Below the pieces are notes generated by a model, which saw nothing but the letters and a program-made list of their open reading frames with translations, was not told where the DNA came from and searched no databases. Shown here in pieces: positions 8,257 to 16,246 of a stretch of 35,787 nucleotides of DNA. Both the position numbers and the translations under genes were made by a program. Each line of letters starts with the position of its first letter. The stretch's first letter is position 1. The stretch spans positions 1 through 35,787 of the forward strand of contig JAGGTD010000026.1 of assembly GCA_021163925.1 (NCBI GenBank), read 5' to 3'. The stretch is from Nitrososphaerota archaeon (GTDB lineage Archaea > Thermoproteota > Nitrososphaeria_A > Caldarchaeales > Wolframiiraptoraceae).

Positions 8257-9225
8257 ATGAGGGCGAGGCTTAAAAGCTTCATGGAGCTTGAGAGGATCGC
8301 TTCCATCGAGGGGCTTGGAGATGAGAGGAAATGCGCGATATTCAGGGTTAAGACCGAGATCCTAAAGACGATGACAAGCGATCTACTCGAAAAGGGATTC
8401 TACTGGATCTTGCCTGTGATGCTTTCGAGGGCCACCGACCCGCTCTGGCCCGATCCAGGTGCGAGCATAGAGAAGAGGCCTGAGCTTGAGGTCTATGGGG
8501 TTAGGGTGAAGGCGATGCAGAGCATGATCCTCCATAAGAGGGTCTTAGTCTCCCTAGGGCCTGAGAGATTCTTTATCTACTCGCCTAACATAAGGATCGA
8601 ACGTAGGGATAGGGCCCTAACCGGAAGACACCTCTACGAGTTCACCCAGCTTGAGGTCGAGGTCGCCTATGCGAGGATGGAGGACATATTCAAGATCTAT
8701 GAAGATCTCATAGCAAAGTCGATTAGGGCTGTTAAGGAGAGGCTTAGAGACGAGCTTAAACTCCTCGGAAGAGATGGGATCGAAGTCCCAGAGACTCCCT
8801 TCAAGGTCTTTAAGAGGAGGGAAGTTGAGGAAAGATATGGTGCTGACTGGGAGCTAAAGCTTTCAAGAGATCTAAGGAATCCGGCATGGGTCACGGATAT
8901 CCCGAGAGAATTCTATGACTATGAGGATGAGGAGGCTGGGGAGTGGAGGAACTTCGACCTAATCCTACCTGAGGGCTATGGCGAGGTGATCTCGGGAGGA
9001 GAGAGGGAATACGAGTATGAGAAGATGCTTAGAAAGATCGAGAGAGATGGATTGAGGAGAGAGAACTATGAGTTCATCCTAAACCTCGCTAAACGCGGAT
9101 TACTCAAGCCCTCAGCCGGAGCAGGGCTCGGGGTCGAGAGATTCATAGCGTATGTCTGCGGGGTGAGGCATGTGGCCGAAGTCCAACCATTCCCAAGGAT
9201 CCCGGGAATAGTCTCAGAGCTGTAA
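8257..9225 (+). CDS. Archaeal asparagine synthetase A, AsnRS/AspRS-derived (no anticodon-binding domain)
   Basis: The 322-residue protein is only the catalytic core of a class IIb aminoacyl-tRNA synthetase. Motif 2 is visible as RIERRDRALTGRHLYEFTQL and motif 3 as GAGLGVERFIAYVCGVRHVA; PDPGASIEKRPELEVYGVRVK matches the substrate-binding region of AsnRS. The N-terminal OB-fold that binds the anticodon is missing. A protein of this structure in Pyrococcus abyssi was shown to make asparagine from aspartate, ammonia and ATP, so that function is the best guess. It stands between the transporter and uL13, facing the same way as the ribosomal genes. A role in tRNA charging is unlikely without the anticodon domain. 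Confidence 0.88.
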   Translation: MRARLKSFMELERIASIEGLGDERKCAIFRVKTEILKTMTSDLLEKGFYWILPVMLSRATDPLWPDPGASIEKRPELEVYGVRVKAMQSMILHKRVLVSLGPERFFIYSPNIRIERRDRALTGRHLYEFTQLEVEVAYARMEDIFKIYEDLIAKSIRAVKERLRDELKLLGRDGIEVPETPFKVFKRREVEERYGADWELKLSRDLRNPAWVTDIPREFYDYEDEEAGEWRNFDLILPEGYGEVISGGEREYEYEKMLRKIERDGLRRENYEFILNLAKRGLLKPSAGAGLGVERFIAYVCGVRHVAEVQPFPRIPGIVSEL

Positions 9226-9302
9226 GAGAATTGTTGTTGAGTATAATCGTTGAGATATTTGGAGCTAGGCTTATATAGTCAGGCCATGCGGAGGTTCTAG
9301 AG

Positions 9303-9788
9303 ATGAGCGTAGTGGAGACGAAGAGAACGGTCGTCGTGGATGCATCTAATCAGAGGCTTGGGAGGATGGCGTCTAGGATAGCTAAGATGCTCCTCCTGGG
9401 GATGAATGTGATCGTGGTGAACGCCGAGAAGGCGATAATAACTGGGAAGAAGAAGGCGATCCTAGAAAGGTATCAGAGGCTTTTGGCGAGGAGGCAGTTC
9501 TCATCCCATAAGAAGATAAATGTCTGGTATCCGAGAAAACCCGATAGACTAGTCTGGTACACGATCGCGAGGATGCTTCCTAGGAAGAAGCCTAAGGGTA
9601 GGGAGGCTCTAAGGAGGCTCAAGGTCTACGCTGGAGTTCCAAAGGAGTATGAGAAGGTCGAGAAGCTAAGCTTCCCCGAGGCGGCGTTAACGGAGGCGAG
9701 GAGCAGGTCTGGAAAGCTCATAAGGTATATGACGATAGCCGAGCTCAGCAACCTCATCTCAGGCGGAAGATATGGAGCTAAGAGCTGA
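9303..9788 (+). CDS. rpl13: Large-subunit ribosomal protein uL13
   Basis: The 161-residue protein shows the uL13 core VVDASNQRLGRMASRIAKML, the NAEKAIITGKKKAILERY segment and WYTIARMLPRKKPKGREALR, which are standard for archaeal L13. A GGAGGT site lies about 7 bp before the ATG, and CTTATATAG at 9270-9278 and GTATAAT at 9241-9246 are possible TATA boxes. uS9 follows 78 bp later, the conserved archaeal pairing. Confidence 0.97.
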   Translation: MSVVETKRTVVVDASNQRLGRMASRIAKMLLLGMNVIVVNAEKAIITGKKKAILERYQRLLARRQFSSHKKINVWYPRKPDRLVWYTIARMLPRKKPKGREALRRLKVYAGVPKEYEKVEKLSFPEAALTEARSRSGKLIRYMTIAELSNLISGGRYGAKS

Positions 9789-9866
9789 AGACCTTACTTA
9801 AGGAAGCAATCTCTTAAGAATCTTGAAGGTATAAAATATGGCTAGGTTGTGAATTGATCGGAGTAG

Positions 9867-10274
9867 GTGGCTGAGTTGACGAAGGTCTTAGGCCCATTCG
9901 TTGGAAAGAGGAAGACCGCCGTGGCTAGGCTCGTGATTAGGCCTGGGACTGGCAAGATATTCATCAATAATCAGCCCCTCGAATACTTTGGAAACGAGCT
10001 TGTTAGGGCGAAGATCTTAACCCCGCTCTACTTCAACGAGAAGTTCTGGAAGAGCCACGACTTCGACGTAAAGGTCAGGGGAGGCGGGATCGTAGCTATC
10101 GCCGACGCGGTCTCATTCGCTATAGCGAGAGCCTTGGCCTCTAAGAGTGAAGCGGTGAAGCAGCGGATAAAAGAGTATAATAGGGTGTTGTTGGCCGGAG
10201 ATCCTAGACAGGCTGAGCCTAAGAAGCCCAATCGATATTCTGCTCGAAGATTTAAACAGAAGTCATATAGGTGA
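9867..10274 (+). CDS. rps9: Small-subunit ribosomal protein uS9
   Basis: The protein has the uS9 signatures GKRKTAVARLVIRPGTGKI near the N-terminus, VRGGGIVAIADAVSFAIARAL in the middle, and the invariant basic tail SARRFKQKSYR that reaches the P-site of the ribosome. The frame begins with GTG; a TTG nine bases later sits a good distance behind GGTGG and could be the real start. Downstream the usual neighbour Rpo10 is displaced by an inserted cysteine-synthase-family gene. Confidence 0.96.
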   Translation: MAELTKVLGPFVGKRKTAVARLVIRPGTGKIFINNQPLEYFGNELVRAKILTPLYFNEKFWKSHDFDVKVRGGGIVAIADAVSFAIARALASKSEAVKQRIKEYNRVLLAGDPRQAEPKKPNRYSARRFKQKSYR

Positions 10275-10334
10275 AATCTGGATAAGGCTTATTTGCTGGA
10301 TGGAGATCACGGTCTTGGGTTAGAGGGTGAGAGG

Positions 10335-11381
10335 TTGGCGAGAATATCCGTGCCTCCAGCGGTCAAATCAATCCTAGACACGATCGGGAACACGCCCATG
10401 GTGAAGCTCAACAAGATCCCTAAGGAGGAGGGAGTGAAGGCGAATATCTGGGGAAAGCTCGAGTTCTATAACCCAACCGGAAGCCTAAAGGATAGAACCT
10501 ATCGCGAGATGATCCTAAACGCCATCAAGCGAGGAGACCTAAAGCCTGGGATGGAGATAATAGAGGTCTCAACCGGGAACGCTGGGATCTCATGCACCTT
10601 CATAGGAACCCTCCTAGGCTATAGGGTCACGATAGTCATGCCCGATGGGATGAGCGAGGAGCGGAAGAAGCTCATTAGAGCGCTTGGAGGAAACATAATC
10701 TTCACCCCCGGAGGGGAGAGTGATGTCGATCTAAGCATGGAGAAGGCCAAGGAGATAATAAGGGAGAACCCGGGAAAATACTGGTTCCCAAACCAATACG
10801 AGAATCCAGATAACATCGCAGCCCACTACAAGACGACCGCGCCTGAGATCTGGAAGCAGACGAAGGGGAGGATAGATGCCTTCGTGGCGACTCAGGGGAC
10901 GGGTGGAACCGTGAGCGGGGTTGGGAGATACCTGAAGAAGAAGAGAAAGAGGATCAAGATCTATGCGGGTGAGCCGACCGAAGCGCCCCTACTGGCCGAG
11001 GGTAGGTGGGGGTCTCATAGGATCGAGGGCATAGGCGATGGATTCGTCCCAAGAAATCTAGATCTAAGCGTCCTAGACGGCGTGATCCTAGTCTCATCCG
11101 AGGAGGCGATAGAGATGACGAAGAGGTTGATCAGGGAGGAGGGGATCTTCTGCGGAATCTCATCTGGGGCAAACGTCGTCATGGCGATAAAGCTCGCTAA
11201 AAAGCATCCAGAGCTAAAGAACATAGTCACGATGATAAACGACAATGGATATAGATACTTCTCGACCGCCGTCTTCGGAGTTAAGAAGGAGCTTAAGATA
11301 CCTGAGCGAGAGCATCCAATGGACGAATACACCAGGAAGCAGCTTGAGAAGTATCAGCCTAGATGGGAGATAATTAGATAG
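10335..11381 (+). CDS. PLP-dependent cysteine synthase / cystathionine beta-synthase family enzyme
   Basis: The fold-type II PLP core is clear: IGNTPMVKLNKI, PTGSLKDRTYREM with the Schiff-base lysine, the substrate loop STGNAGIS, the phosphate-binding GTGGTVSGVGRYLK and FCGISSGANVV. These enzymes replace the leaving group of O-acetylserine or O-phosphoserine with sulfide, or act on related substrates; sequence does not decide which. After the core there is a roughly 25-residue C-terminal tail (REHPMDEYTRKQLEKYQPRW...) that ordinary CysK proteins lack. The frame could open at a TTG at 10293, but GGGTGA lies 6 bp before the TTG at 10335 and a CTTATTT box is about 45 bp upstream, so I use 10335. 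It is inserted between uS9 and Rpo10. Confidence 0.85.
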   Translation: MARISVPPAVKSILDTIGNTPMVKLNKIPKEEGVKANIWGKLEFYNPTGSLKDRTYREMILNAIKRGDLKPGMEIIEVSTGNAGISCTFIGTLLGYRVTIVMPDGMSEERKKLIRALGGNIIFTPGGESDVDLSMEKAKEIIRENPGKYWFPNQYENPDNIAAHYKTTAPEIWKQTKGRIDAFVATQGTGGTVSGVGRYLKKKRKRIKIYAGEPTEAPLLAEGRWGSHRIEGIGDGFVPRNLDLSVLDGVILVSSEEAIEMTKRLIREEGIFCGISSGANVVMAIKLAKKHPELKNIVTMINDNGYRYFSTAVFGVKKELKIPEREHPMDEYTRKQLEKYQPRWEIIR

Positions 11382-11475
11382 AATGCCTCCGCTGAAAGAC
11401 CCCCGCGATCTCGTGACCCTATAAATCTAAGTCATCCACTTCGACCTTTAACGGCCTTAGCGCGATGGGAATACC

Positions 11476-11485
11476 TTAAAATATA
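11476..11485 (+). promoter_or_regulatory. TATA box for the Rpo10-enolase-uS2 operon
   Basis: TTAAAATATA lies about 25-35 bp before the Rpo10 start region. The three genes that follow are separated by a few bases or overlap, so this probably drives the operon. The rest of 11382-11504 holds no gene I can see. Confidence 0.45.
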
Positions 11486-11516
11486 GTCATCTCCCGTCTT
11501 TGGCTTGGAAACGGAC

Positions 11517-11744
11517 ATGATGTTCCCGATCAGATGCTTCACATGCGGAGCCTTGATAGCGGATAAGTGGGAGGAGTATGAGCGGAGGGTTGAGGCCGGA
11601 GAAGATCCCGGAAAGGTCTTAGACGACCTAGGGATAAAGAGATACTGTTGTAGAAGGATGTTCTTAAGCCACTATGAGTACTTTGACGAGGTGATTAGGC
11701 TCCACACCCTATTCAGTCAGCATAAGAAGTATCTTGGGAGGTGA
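11517..11744 (+). CDS. rpo10: DNA-directed RNA polymerase subunit Rpo10 (subunit N)
   Basis: This small zinc-binding subunit matches Rpb10: [15 protein letters not shown] carries the first CxxC pair and [13 protein letters not shown] the second CC pair, the four ligands of a single zinc. It helps anchor Rpo3 and Rpo11 to the largest subunits. A longer frame begins with TTG at 11505, but the family normally begins two or three residues before the PIRCFTCG motif, which favours ATG at 11517. It is followed after a few bases by enolase. The partner Rpo6 (RpoK), often found here in archaea, is not in the window. Confidence 0.95.
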   Translation: MMFPIRCFTCGALIADKWEEYERRVEAGEDPGKVLDDLGIKRYCCRRMFLSHYEYFDEVIRLHTLFSQHKKYLGR

Positions 11745-11751
11745 GTGAGTG

Positions 11752-13002
11752 ATGGCCGTCGAGATCAAGAGGGTTAAGGCGCGTAAGGTCTACAATAGCA
11801 GGGGAGAGGAGACGGTCGAGGTAGAGATATGGGCTGGAGAAGGATATGGGAGAGCCGCAGCCCCAGCTGGGAAGAGCAAGGGAGGGAAGGAGGTCGCATA
11901 CTATCCAGCTGGAGGGGTGGATGAATCTATCAGGCTGATAAATAATGAGCTAGCTAAGAAGCTCATCGGACTCGATGCATCGGATCAAGAGGCCGTCGAC
12001 GATCTGCTGAGAGAATTTGATGGAACCGAGGACTTTAGGAAGCTCGGCGGAAACGCAGCCTTCGCCACCTCACTCGCAACAGCCCTAGCCGCGGCTAAGG
12101 CTTTGGGAAAACCCCTCTTCGAACATCTCAAAATCGTTGACGAATTTAGGCTACCGTATCCGCTTGGAAACGTCATCGGCGGAGGGAAGCATGCTGGGAA
12201 GGGTGCTCCAGACTGGCAAGAGCTCTTAGTGAGCCCGATAGGGGCGGGGGATGTTTATTCAGCCGTTAAGGCGAACTTCATGGTCCATCGAAGGGCTGGA
12301 GAACTATTAGACAAGCATCTTGGAGGATTCACCCTCGGTAGAGGCGATGAGGGAGCCTACGCGCCGCCGATCAACACCGAGAAGGGATTGGAGATCTTGA
12401 AGCAGGCGGCGGACGAGGTATCCGATGAGCTTGGATTCGAGATAAGGGTTGGGGTCGATATAGCCGCCTCAAGCCTATGGGATCCAAAGAAAGGAAAATA
12501 CGTCTATCCAACTGAGGGGATAGAGCTTAGCAGGGAGGATCACATGAATAGGGTTGCCGAGTGGACGGATAGATTCAACCTATTTTATGTCGAGGACCCG
12601 CTCGATGAAAACGATATGGATGGATTCGTCGAGCTATCAAAGCAAATCGGATCGAAGACCCTGATATGTGGAGACGATCTAATAGTCACCAGACCTGAGA
12701 TACTAAGGGAGGCGGCGGAGAGGAATGCTGTTAGAGCCGTGATAATCAAGCCTAATCAAGTCGGACTCTTGACGACGGCCATGAAGACCGTGAGGATAGC
12801 CCATGAGAAGGGAATAGTTCCAACCGTATCCCATAGATCTGGGGAGCCGCCGGAGGGAACCCTAAGCCAGCTAGCGGTCGCTTGGGGCGGAAAGCTCTTG
12901 AAGGCTGGAGTTGTTGGAGGGGAGAGGGTTGCGAAGGCGAACGAGCTTCTAAGGATAGGGGAGATTATTGGAGGAGATAGGATGGCGGTGCTTAGGATAT
13001 GA
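11752..13002 (+). CDS. eno: Enolase (phosphopyruvate hydratase), divergent in the first catalytic loop
   Basis: Enolase converts 2-phosphoglycerate to phosphoenolpyruvate. The main catalytic and metal positions are present: DWQELLVSPIGA, GDEGAYAP (Glu), VGVDIAAS (Asp), YVEDPLDEN (Glu), ICGDDLIVT (Asp), IIKPNQVG (catalytic Lys), SHRSGE and LKAG (Lys). The flexible loop near residue 39, usually SGAST, reads AGKSK; thus the Ser that normally binds the second magnesium is Ala, and a Lys is added beside it. The N-terminal SRGNPT of most enolases is SRGEET. Its place between Rpo10 and uS2 is the normal archaeal site for eno, so it is probably the real glycolytic enzyme. GGAGGTGAG before the ATG at 11752 supports that start over the GTG at 11749. 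Confidence 0.92.
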   Translation: MAVEIKRVKARKVYNSRGEETVEVEIWAGEGYGRAAAPAGKSKGGKEVAYYPAGGVDESIRLINNELAKKLIGLDASDQEAVDDLLREFDGTEDFRKLGGNAAFATSLATALAAAKALGKPLFEHLKIVDEFRLPYPLGNVIGGGKHAGKGAPDWQELLVSPIGAGDVYSAVKANFMVHRRAGELLDKHLGGFTLGRGDEGAYAPPINTEKGLEILKQAADEVSDELGFEIRVGVDIAASSLWDPKKGKYVYPTEGIELSREDHMNRVAEWTDRFNLFYVEDPLDENDMDGFVELSKQIGSKTLICGDDLIVTRPEILREAAERNAVRAVIIKPNQVGLLTTAMKTVRIAHEKGIVPTVSHRSGEPPEGTLSQLAVAWGGKLLKAGVVGGERVAKANELLRIGEIIGGDRMAVLRI

Positions 13003-13622
13003 GCGAGGAGAAAGAGGTGCAGGCGGACATTCAGGAGATCCTCGTCAGACATGGACTACACATAGGATCTAGGATTAAGGTCAAGCACATGGAGCCATTC
13101 ATCTTCAAGCAGAGGCCCGATGGAGTCTACCTCATAGACATAAACAAGACGATCGAGAGATTGAATATAGCGGCCAAGTTCATCTCATACTATCCGCCGG
13201 AGAAGGTCGCGGTGATCTCAACCCACATCTATGGGACGAAGCCCGTCCAGAAGTTCTGCGAGCTAACTGGATGCATACCGATAACTGAGAGATTTGAGCC
13301 GGGGTCGCTCACGAACCCAATCCTCGAGACGTATATCGAGCCCGAGCTGATCCTAGTGTCGGATCCGAGGTATGATAGGCAGGCGGTTATAGAGGCGAAG
13401 ATAGCTCAGATACCCGTGATAGCTATGTGCAGCACCGATAACACGATCAGCGACGTAGACCTCGTGATCCCCATGAATAATAGGGGGAGATTGGCCCTAC
13501 CATATGCATTCTGGTATCTCGCTAGGAGGGTGTTAATCGAGAGGGGAGTTCTAACCCCCGAGCTCGCCGAGAACATCAAGCCAGACGACTTCTTAGCGAT
13601 CCAGCAAGAGCCTAAACCTTGA
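12999..13622 (+). CDS. rps2: Small-subunit ribosomal protein uS2
   Basis: The 207 residues match archaeal uS2: HGLHIGSRIKVKHMEPFIFK, YLIDINKTIERLNIAAKFI, THIYGTKPVQKFCELTG, RFEPGSLTNP and VSDPRYDRQAVIEAKIAQIPVIA in pieces. The ATG overlaps the enolase stop (ATGA), so the two are translationally coupled. Its 3' end overlaps the convergent isopentenyl phosphate kinase by 11 bp. Confidence 0.97.
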   Translation: MSEEKEVQADIQEILVRHGLHIGSRIKVKHMEPFIFKQRPDGVYLIDINKTIERLNIAAKFISYYPPEKVAVISTHIYGTKPVQKFCELTGCIPITERFEPGSLTNPILETYIEPELILVSDPRYDRQAVIEAKIAQIPVIAMCSTDNTISDVDLVIPMNNRGRLALPYAFWYLARRVLIERGVLTPELAENIKPDDFLAIQQEPKP

Positions 13623-14385
13623 GAACTGTTCCAAGAACCCTCTTGCCCAAAACTGCGTCCCTTATCCTCCCATCAACCAGCCCATTAACTATCATTACCT
13701 CGACACCTTTCTCAGCCGCCCTAAACCCCTCCTCAAGCTTCCCCATAACTCCTCCAGTAACATCCTCCTCGACCTTTCCGAGGGGTTCGAGTTTCATGCC
13801 GGGCTTAAGTTCTTCAGCTATCTTCACCTCGCCCGTAACCCTATCCCTAATGTAGATCCCGTCCAAATCTATCGCGTAGATCAGCCTCTTAGCCTTAAGC
13901 CTGATCGCGAGATACGATGCGATAGCGTCTCCCGATAAGACCGTGAATCCGAGCTCGCGGTCGAATACAACATCTCCACACGTGATCGGAGCGATCTTAA
14001 TCCTATGCGACAGGAATATGGGATCGAGGTTGCATGTGAGGATCTTTCCGGAGCTCGTCGAGAACATCGTCGATGATGGTATGCCTATACATCTCAGCCC
14101 TCCGTCAACTAGCTTCTCAACGACTTCGAGGTTTAATCTCCGAACAGCAATCGATGTCTCGATAAACCCCCTCAAGTGCTCCTCATCCCTATAGCCCTCC
14201 GAGACCGAGTACTTCTTCGCGACTGGATGGGCATATGATCCACCTCCATGGACGAGGATTAGAGAGTCTTCGAGGCCGGAGAGCTCGGATCCAATCCTCT
14301 CGAGAATATCTCCTCTGAGGGTGAATGGCTTATCCTTAACGGTTATGATCGAGCCTCCAAGCTTAACGACCGCGAGCTCCCTCAA
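13612..14385 (-). CDS. Isopentenyl phosphate kinase
   Basis: This amino-acid-kinase-fold protein has the features of isopentenyl phosphate kinase: VVKLGGSIITVKDKP at the N-terminus, LVHGGGSYAHPVAKKYS with the family-defining histidine at residue 53, APITCGDVVFDRELGF, VLSGDAIASYLAIRLKAKRL and DVTGGVMGKLEEGF. It phosphorylates isopentenyl phosphate to IPP with ATP, the last step of the archaeal mevalonate route whose earlier steps are also encoded in this window. The 257-residue length is usual. The start is TTG with a weak GGTGCG upstream; no better start is near. It is convergent with uS2 and divergent from the acetyltransferase, and in many archaea it also sits near mevalonate kinase and uS2. 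Confidence 0.94.
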   Translation of the reverse strand: MRELAVVKLGGSIITVKDKPFTLRGDILERIGSELSGLEDSLILVHGGGSYAHPVAKKYSVSEGYRDEEHLRGFIETSIAVRRLNLEVVEKLVDGGLRCIGIPSSTMFSTSSGKILTCNLDPIFLSHRIKIAPITCGDVVFDRELGFTVLSGDAIASYLAIRLKAKRLIYAIDLDGIYIRDRVTGEVKIAEELKPGMKLEPLGKVEEDVTGGVMGKLEEGFRAAEKGVEVMIVNGLVDGRIRDAVLGKRVLGTVLKV

Positions 14386-14417
14386 ATGGTCGCACCGAGA
14401 GGAGATTCTGGGTCATG

Positions 14418-14427
14418 AATATAAGGA
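14418..14427 (+). promoter_or_regulatory. TATA box for the GNAT acetyltransferase
   Basis: GAATATAAGG ends 29 bp before the ATG at 14456. Together with the N-terminal length normal for the family, it argues for that start and against the much longer open frame beginning at 14321 inside the opposite gene. Confidence 0.4.
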
Positions 14428-14455
14428 TAGCCGAGTAGATCCTCTCTTGGAGGAT

Positions 14456-14926
14456 ATGGAGATTGGGGTGAGGGTTGAGAGGGCGGAGCCAAAGGACTTG
14501 GACGAGATCTATGAGATCGAGGTCGAATGCTTTGGGAGAGAATCGTATAGCAAGTGGATCTATAAGTGGCTACTTAGAGATGAGAGGGCTATCTTCCTAA
14601 AAGCCGTTAAAGACGACACCATATTGGGATTCGTCGTGGGGAGGGTTGAGAGATCTGGGAAAAGGTTGGTTGGAAGAATCTACACCCTGAACGTTAGACC
14701 TGAGCTTAGAGGTAAGGGTATTGGGAAGCTCTTGATGGAGATCATTGAAGACTCGTTTAAGAAGGAGGGATGTGAGGAGATAATCCTAGAGGTGGCGGTG
14801 GACAACCTTCCAGCACTAAACCTCTACAGAAGGATGGGCTATAGATTCGTCGAGAAGCTAGAGAACTATTATGGGGCTGGGAGAGACGCTTATAGGGCTG
14901 TGAAGAAGCTCGCCAACAGATCCTAA
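14456..14926 (+). CDS. GNAT N-acetyltransferase, RimI/Ard1-like
   Basis: The 156-residue protein has the GNAT fold order: VRVERAEPKDLDEIYEIEVECFG, then GFVVGRVERSGKRLVGRIYTL, the acetyl-CoA pyrophosphate loop RGKGIGKLLMEI, and VAVDNLPALNLYRRMGYRFVE as the closing motif. The LRGKGIG loop and EVECFGRESYSKWI resemble archaeal Ard1/RimI enzymes that acetylate protein N-termini, including ribosomal proteins. The frame is open further upstream to 14321, but that part lies inside the isopentenyl phosphate kinase gene and has no family match, so I take ATG 14456. Confidence 0.88.
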   Translation: MEIGVRVERAEPKDLDEIYEIEVECFGRESYSKWIYKWLLRDERAIFLKAVKDDTILGFVVGRVERSGKRLVGRIYTLNVRPELRGKGIGKLLMEIIEDSFKKEGCEEIILEVAVDNLPALNLYRRMGYRFVEKLENYYGAGRDAYRAVKKLANRS

Positions 14927-14927
14927 C

Positions 14928-14936
14928 CTATATATC
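14928..14936 (+). promoter_or_regulatory. TATA box for the unknown protein at 14969
   Basis: CTATATATC (within CCTATATATC) ends about 33 bp before the ATG at 14969, immediately after the stop of the acetyltransferase gene. Confidence 0.4.
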
Positions 14937-14968
14937 ATCCATGGCCCACTCTGGTGAGAGGGATCGAG

Positions 14969-15679
14969 ATGCCCCTCGCCGCGAAGGTCTTCGAGATAAG
15001 GGTGGATACGAGCCTAGAGGAGATAGCGGATAAGCTCAGGGATTATAGGGTTGTCGATGAGCGGAGTGAGGAGGGGATGGACTTTGAGCTCGTTACCGAG
15101 GTGAGAGACCTAGATCTAAAGGATGATATGCTCGAGGGAGTCTTCAGCAGGGATAAGATAATCTTGGTAAACCAGAGGGGGAGGAGGGTTCCAATCCTGA
15201 AGACGACCGAGGCCAGAATAATCTTCAGAAGGCTTGAAGACCTAACCCTCCTAACGGTAGTCCAGGAAAAACACTTCGCGAACGCTGTCGCGTCGATCCT
15301 CTCCCACCACCTCTACCTCTCATACAAGGCATTAACCGAGGCCAGAATATCCCCTGAAGTTATGAGGGAGTTTCATGAGAGGAATCCCGAGGCGACTAAG
15401 GTGATCTATTTCGACAACCTAGACTTCCCAGCCGTCGATAAGCTAGCCCTTTACGGCGAATCTCTAAAGGACTCAGGACTCTATGAGGAGTATCTAAGCC
15501 ATGGAAACATATGGTATATCGTCTTCACGGTCACCGGGACGAATAGGGTTATGGGGTTGACTAGGAACTGCGTGGTAACCGCCTTCACGAAGATGCCCGA
15601 ATCCGAGTTCATAGAATACATCCATAAGATAGTCCATCCACTTATCCTAGAAAGCAAAAAGAGGCGTGAGAGGCCGTGA
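14969..15679 (+). CDS. Protein of unknown function, archaeal, soluble, about 236 residues
   Basis: I do not recognise this protein. It is soluble and charged, with no signal peptide or membrane segment. Visible segments are an N-terminal part with FEIRVDTSLEEIADKLRDY, a beta-rich part (IILVNQRGRRVPILKTTEARIIFRR, LLTVVQEKHFANAVASIL in pieces) and a C-terminal part with KVIYFDNLDFPAVDKLALYG, GNIWYIVFTVTGTNRVMGLTR and CVVTAFTKMPESEF. It has a good TATA box of its own, consistent codon use and no internal stop, so it is a real gene. Start: ATG at 14969 rather than GTG at 14954, because of the TATA distance and the GGTGA upstream. Neighbours give no strong clue: the acetyltransferase precedes it and the convergent PTS genes follow. 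Confidence 0.75.
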   Translation: MPLAAKVFEIRVDTSLEEIADKLRDYRVVDERSEEGMDFELVTEVRDLDLKDDMLEGVFSRDKIILVNQRGRRVPILKTTEARIIFRRLEDLTLLTVVQEKHFANAVASILSHHLYLSYKALTEARISPEVMREFHERNPEATKVIYFDNLDFPAVDKLALYGESLKDSGLYEEYLSHGNIWYIVFTVTGTNRVMGLTRNCVVTAFTKMPESEFIEYIHKIVHPLILESKKRRERP

Positions 15680-15753
15680 AACTACAGTTTGGATTCATAC
15701 GTCCACCTAGGCGTTATTGAGCCGATGCTTCGTTAGGTACGTTATGCTTCTCT

Positions 15754-16245
15754 TCAGAACTCTACTCTCTCGACCTGCTCAACCTTGAAATGCTTCTCTA
15801 GAATATTCTTGACTAGGAAATTTACGATCTCCTCAGTCTTTCCGCTCTCCACGAGTTCGGCGAACTTCTCATCATTTATTGTTGAAGCCAGGTCTGAGAG
15901 GAATTTCATGTAGCCTTGAGTGGATTTAACGACCAATAAAAGAACTAGATCGACGGGAATTTTCTTATCAGGCTCATCCATCTTATGGAAATATAGGGTT
16001 TTTGTTGGAAACATCGCTATGAAAGCTTCCTCCAAGACATGCTCTATATCTGCATGAGGTATAGCGACTCCGATTCCCTTCTCGCTTTGAAGACCTGTTG
16101 GAAACTCTTTCTCCCTCTTTAATAGAGATTCGACATAGGTCTCTTTCACAAGACCTTTATTGTAAAGATACTGGCTTGCTCTTCTAAGCGCTTCTATGCT
16201 TTCATCGCAGTCGATGAAGGTGTAGTAGACTTTCGTAGGCTTCAC
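15754..16245 (-). CDS. gatA: PTS EIIA component, fructose/mannitol superfamily, galactitol-type
   Basis: The protein is a single PTS EIIA type-2 domain. The phosphorylated histidine is His64 in GVAIPHADIEHV, preceded by REKEFPTGLQSEKG as in GatA and related proteins. It would take the phosphoryl group from HPr and hand it to EIIB. The GTG start is two bases after the EIIB stop, so the genes are coupled. Transcription order is EIIC-EIIB-EIIA, the reverse of the E. coli gat order. Base composition is lower in GC than the flanking housekeeping genes (23 of 60 G+C in 15901-15960). The substrate may be any sugar alcohol or sugar. Confidence 0.9.
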   Translation of the reverse strand: MKPTKVYYTFIDCDESIEALRRASQYLYNKGLVKETYVESLLKREKEFPTGLQSEKGIGVAIPHADIEHVLEEAFIAMFPTKTLYFHKMDEPDKKIPVDLVLLLVVKSTQGYMKFLSDLASTINDEKFAELVESGKTEEIVNFLVKNILEKHFKVEQVERVEF

Positions 16246-16246
16246 C

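Noticed and set aside
14321-14455. N-terminal extension of the GNAT protein
   Set aside because: It lies inside the opposite kinase gene and has no homology to GNAT; a TATA box sits just before ATG 14456.
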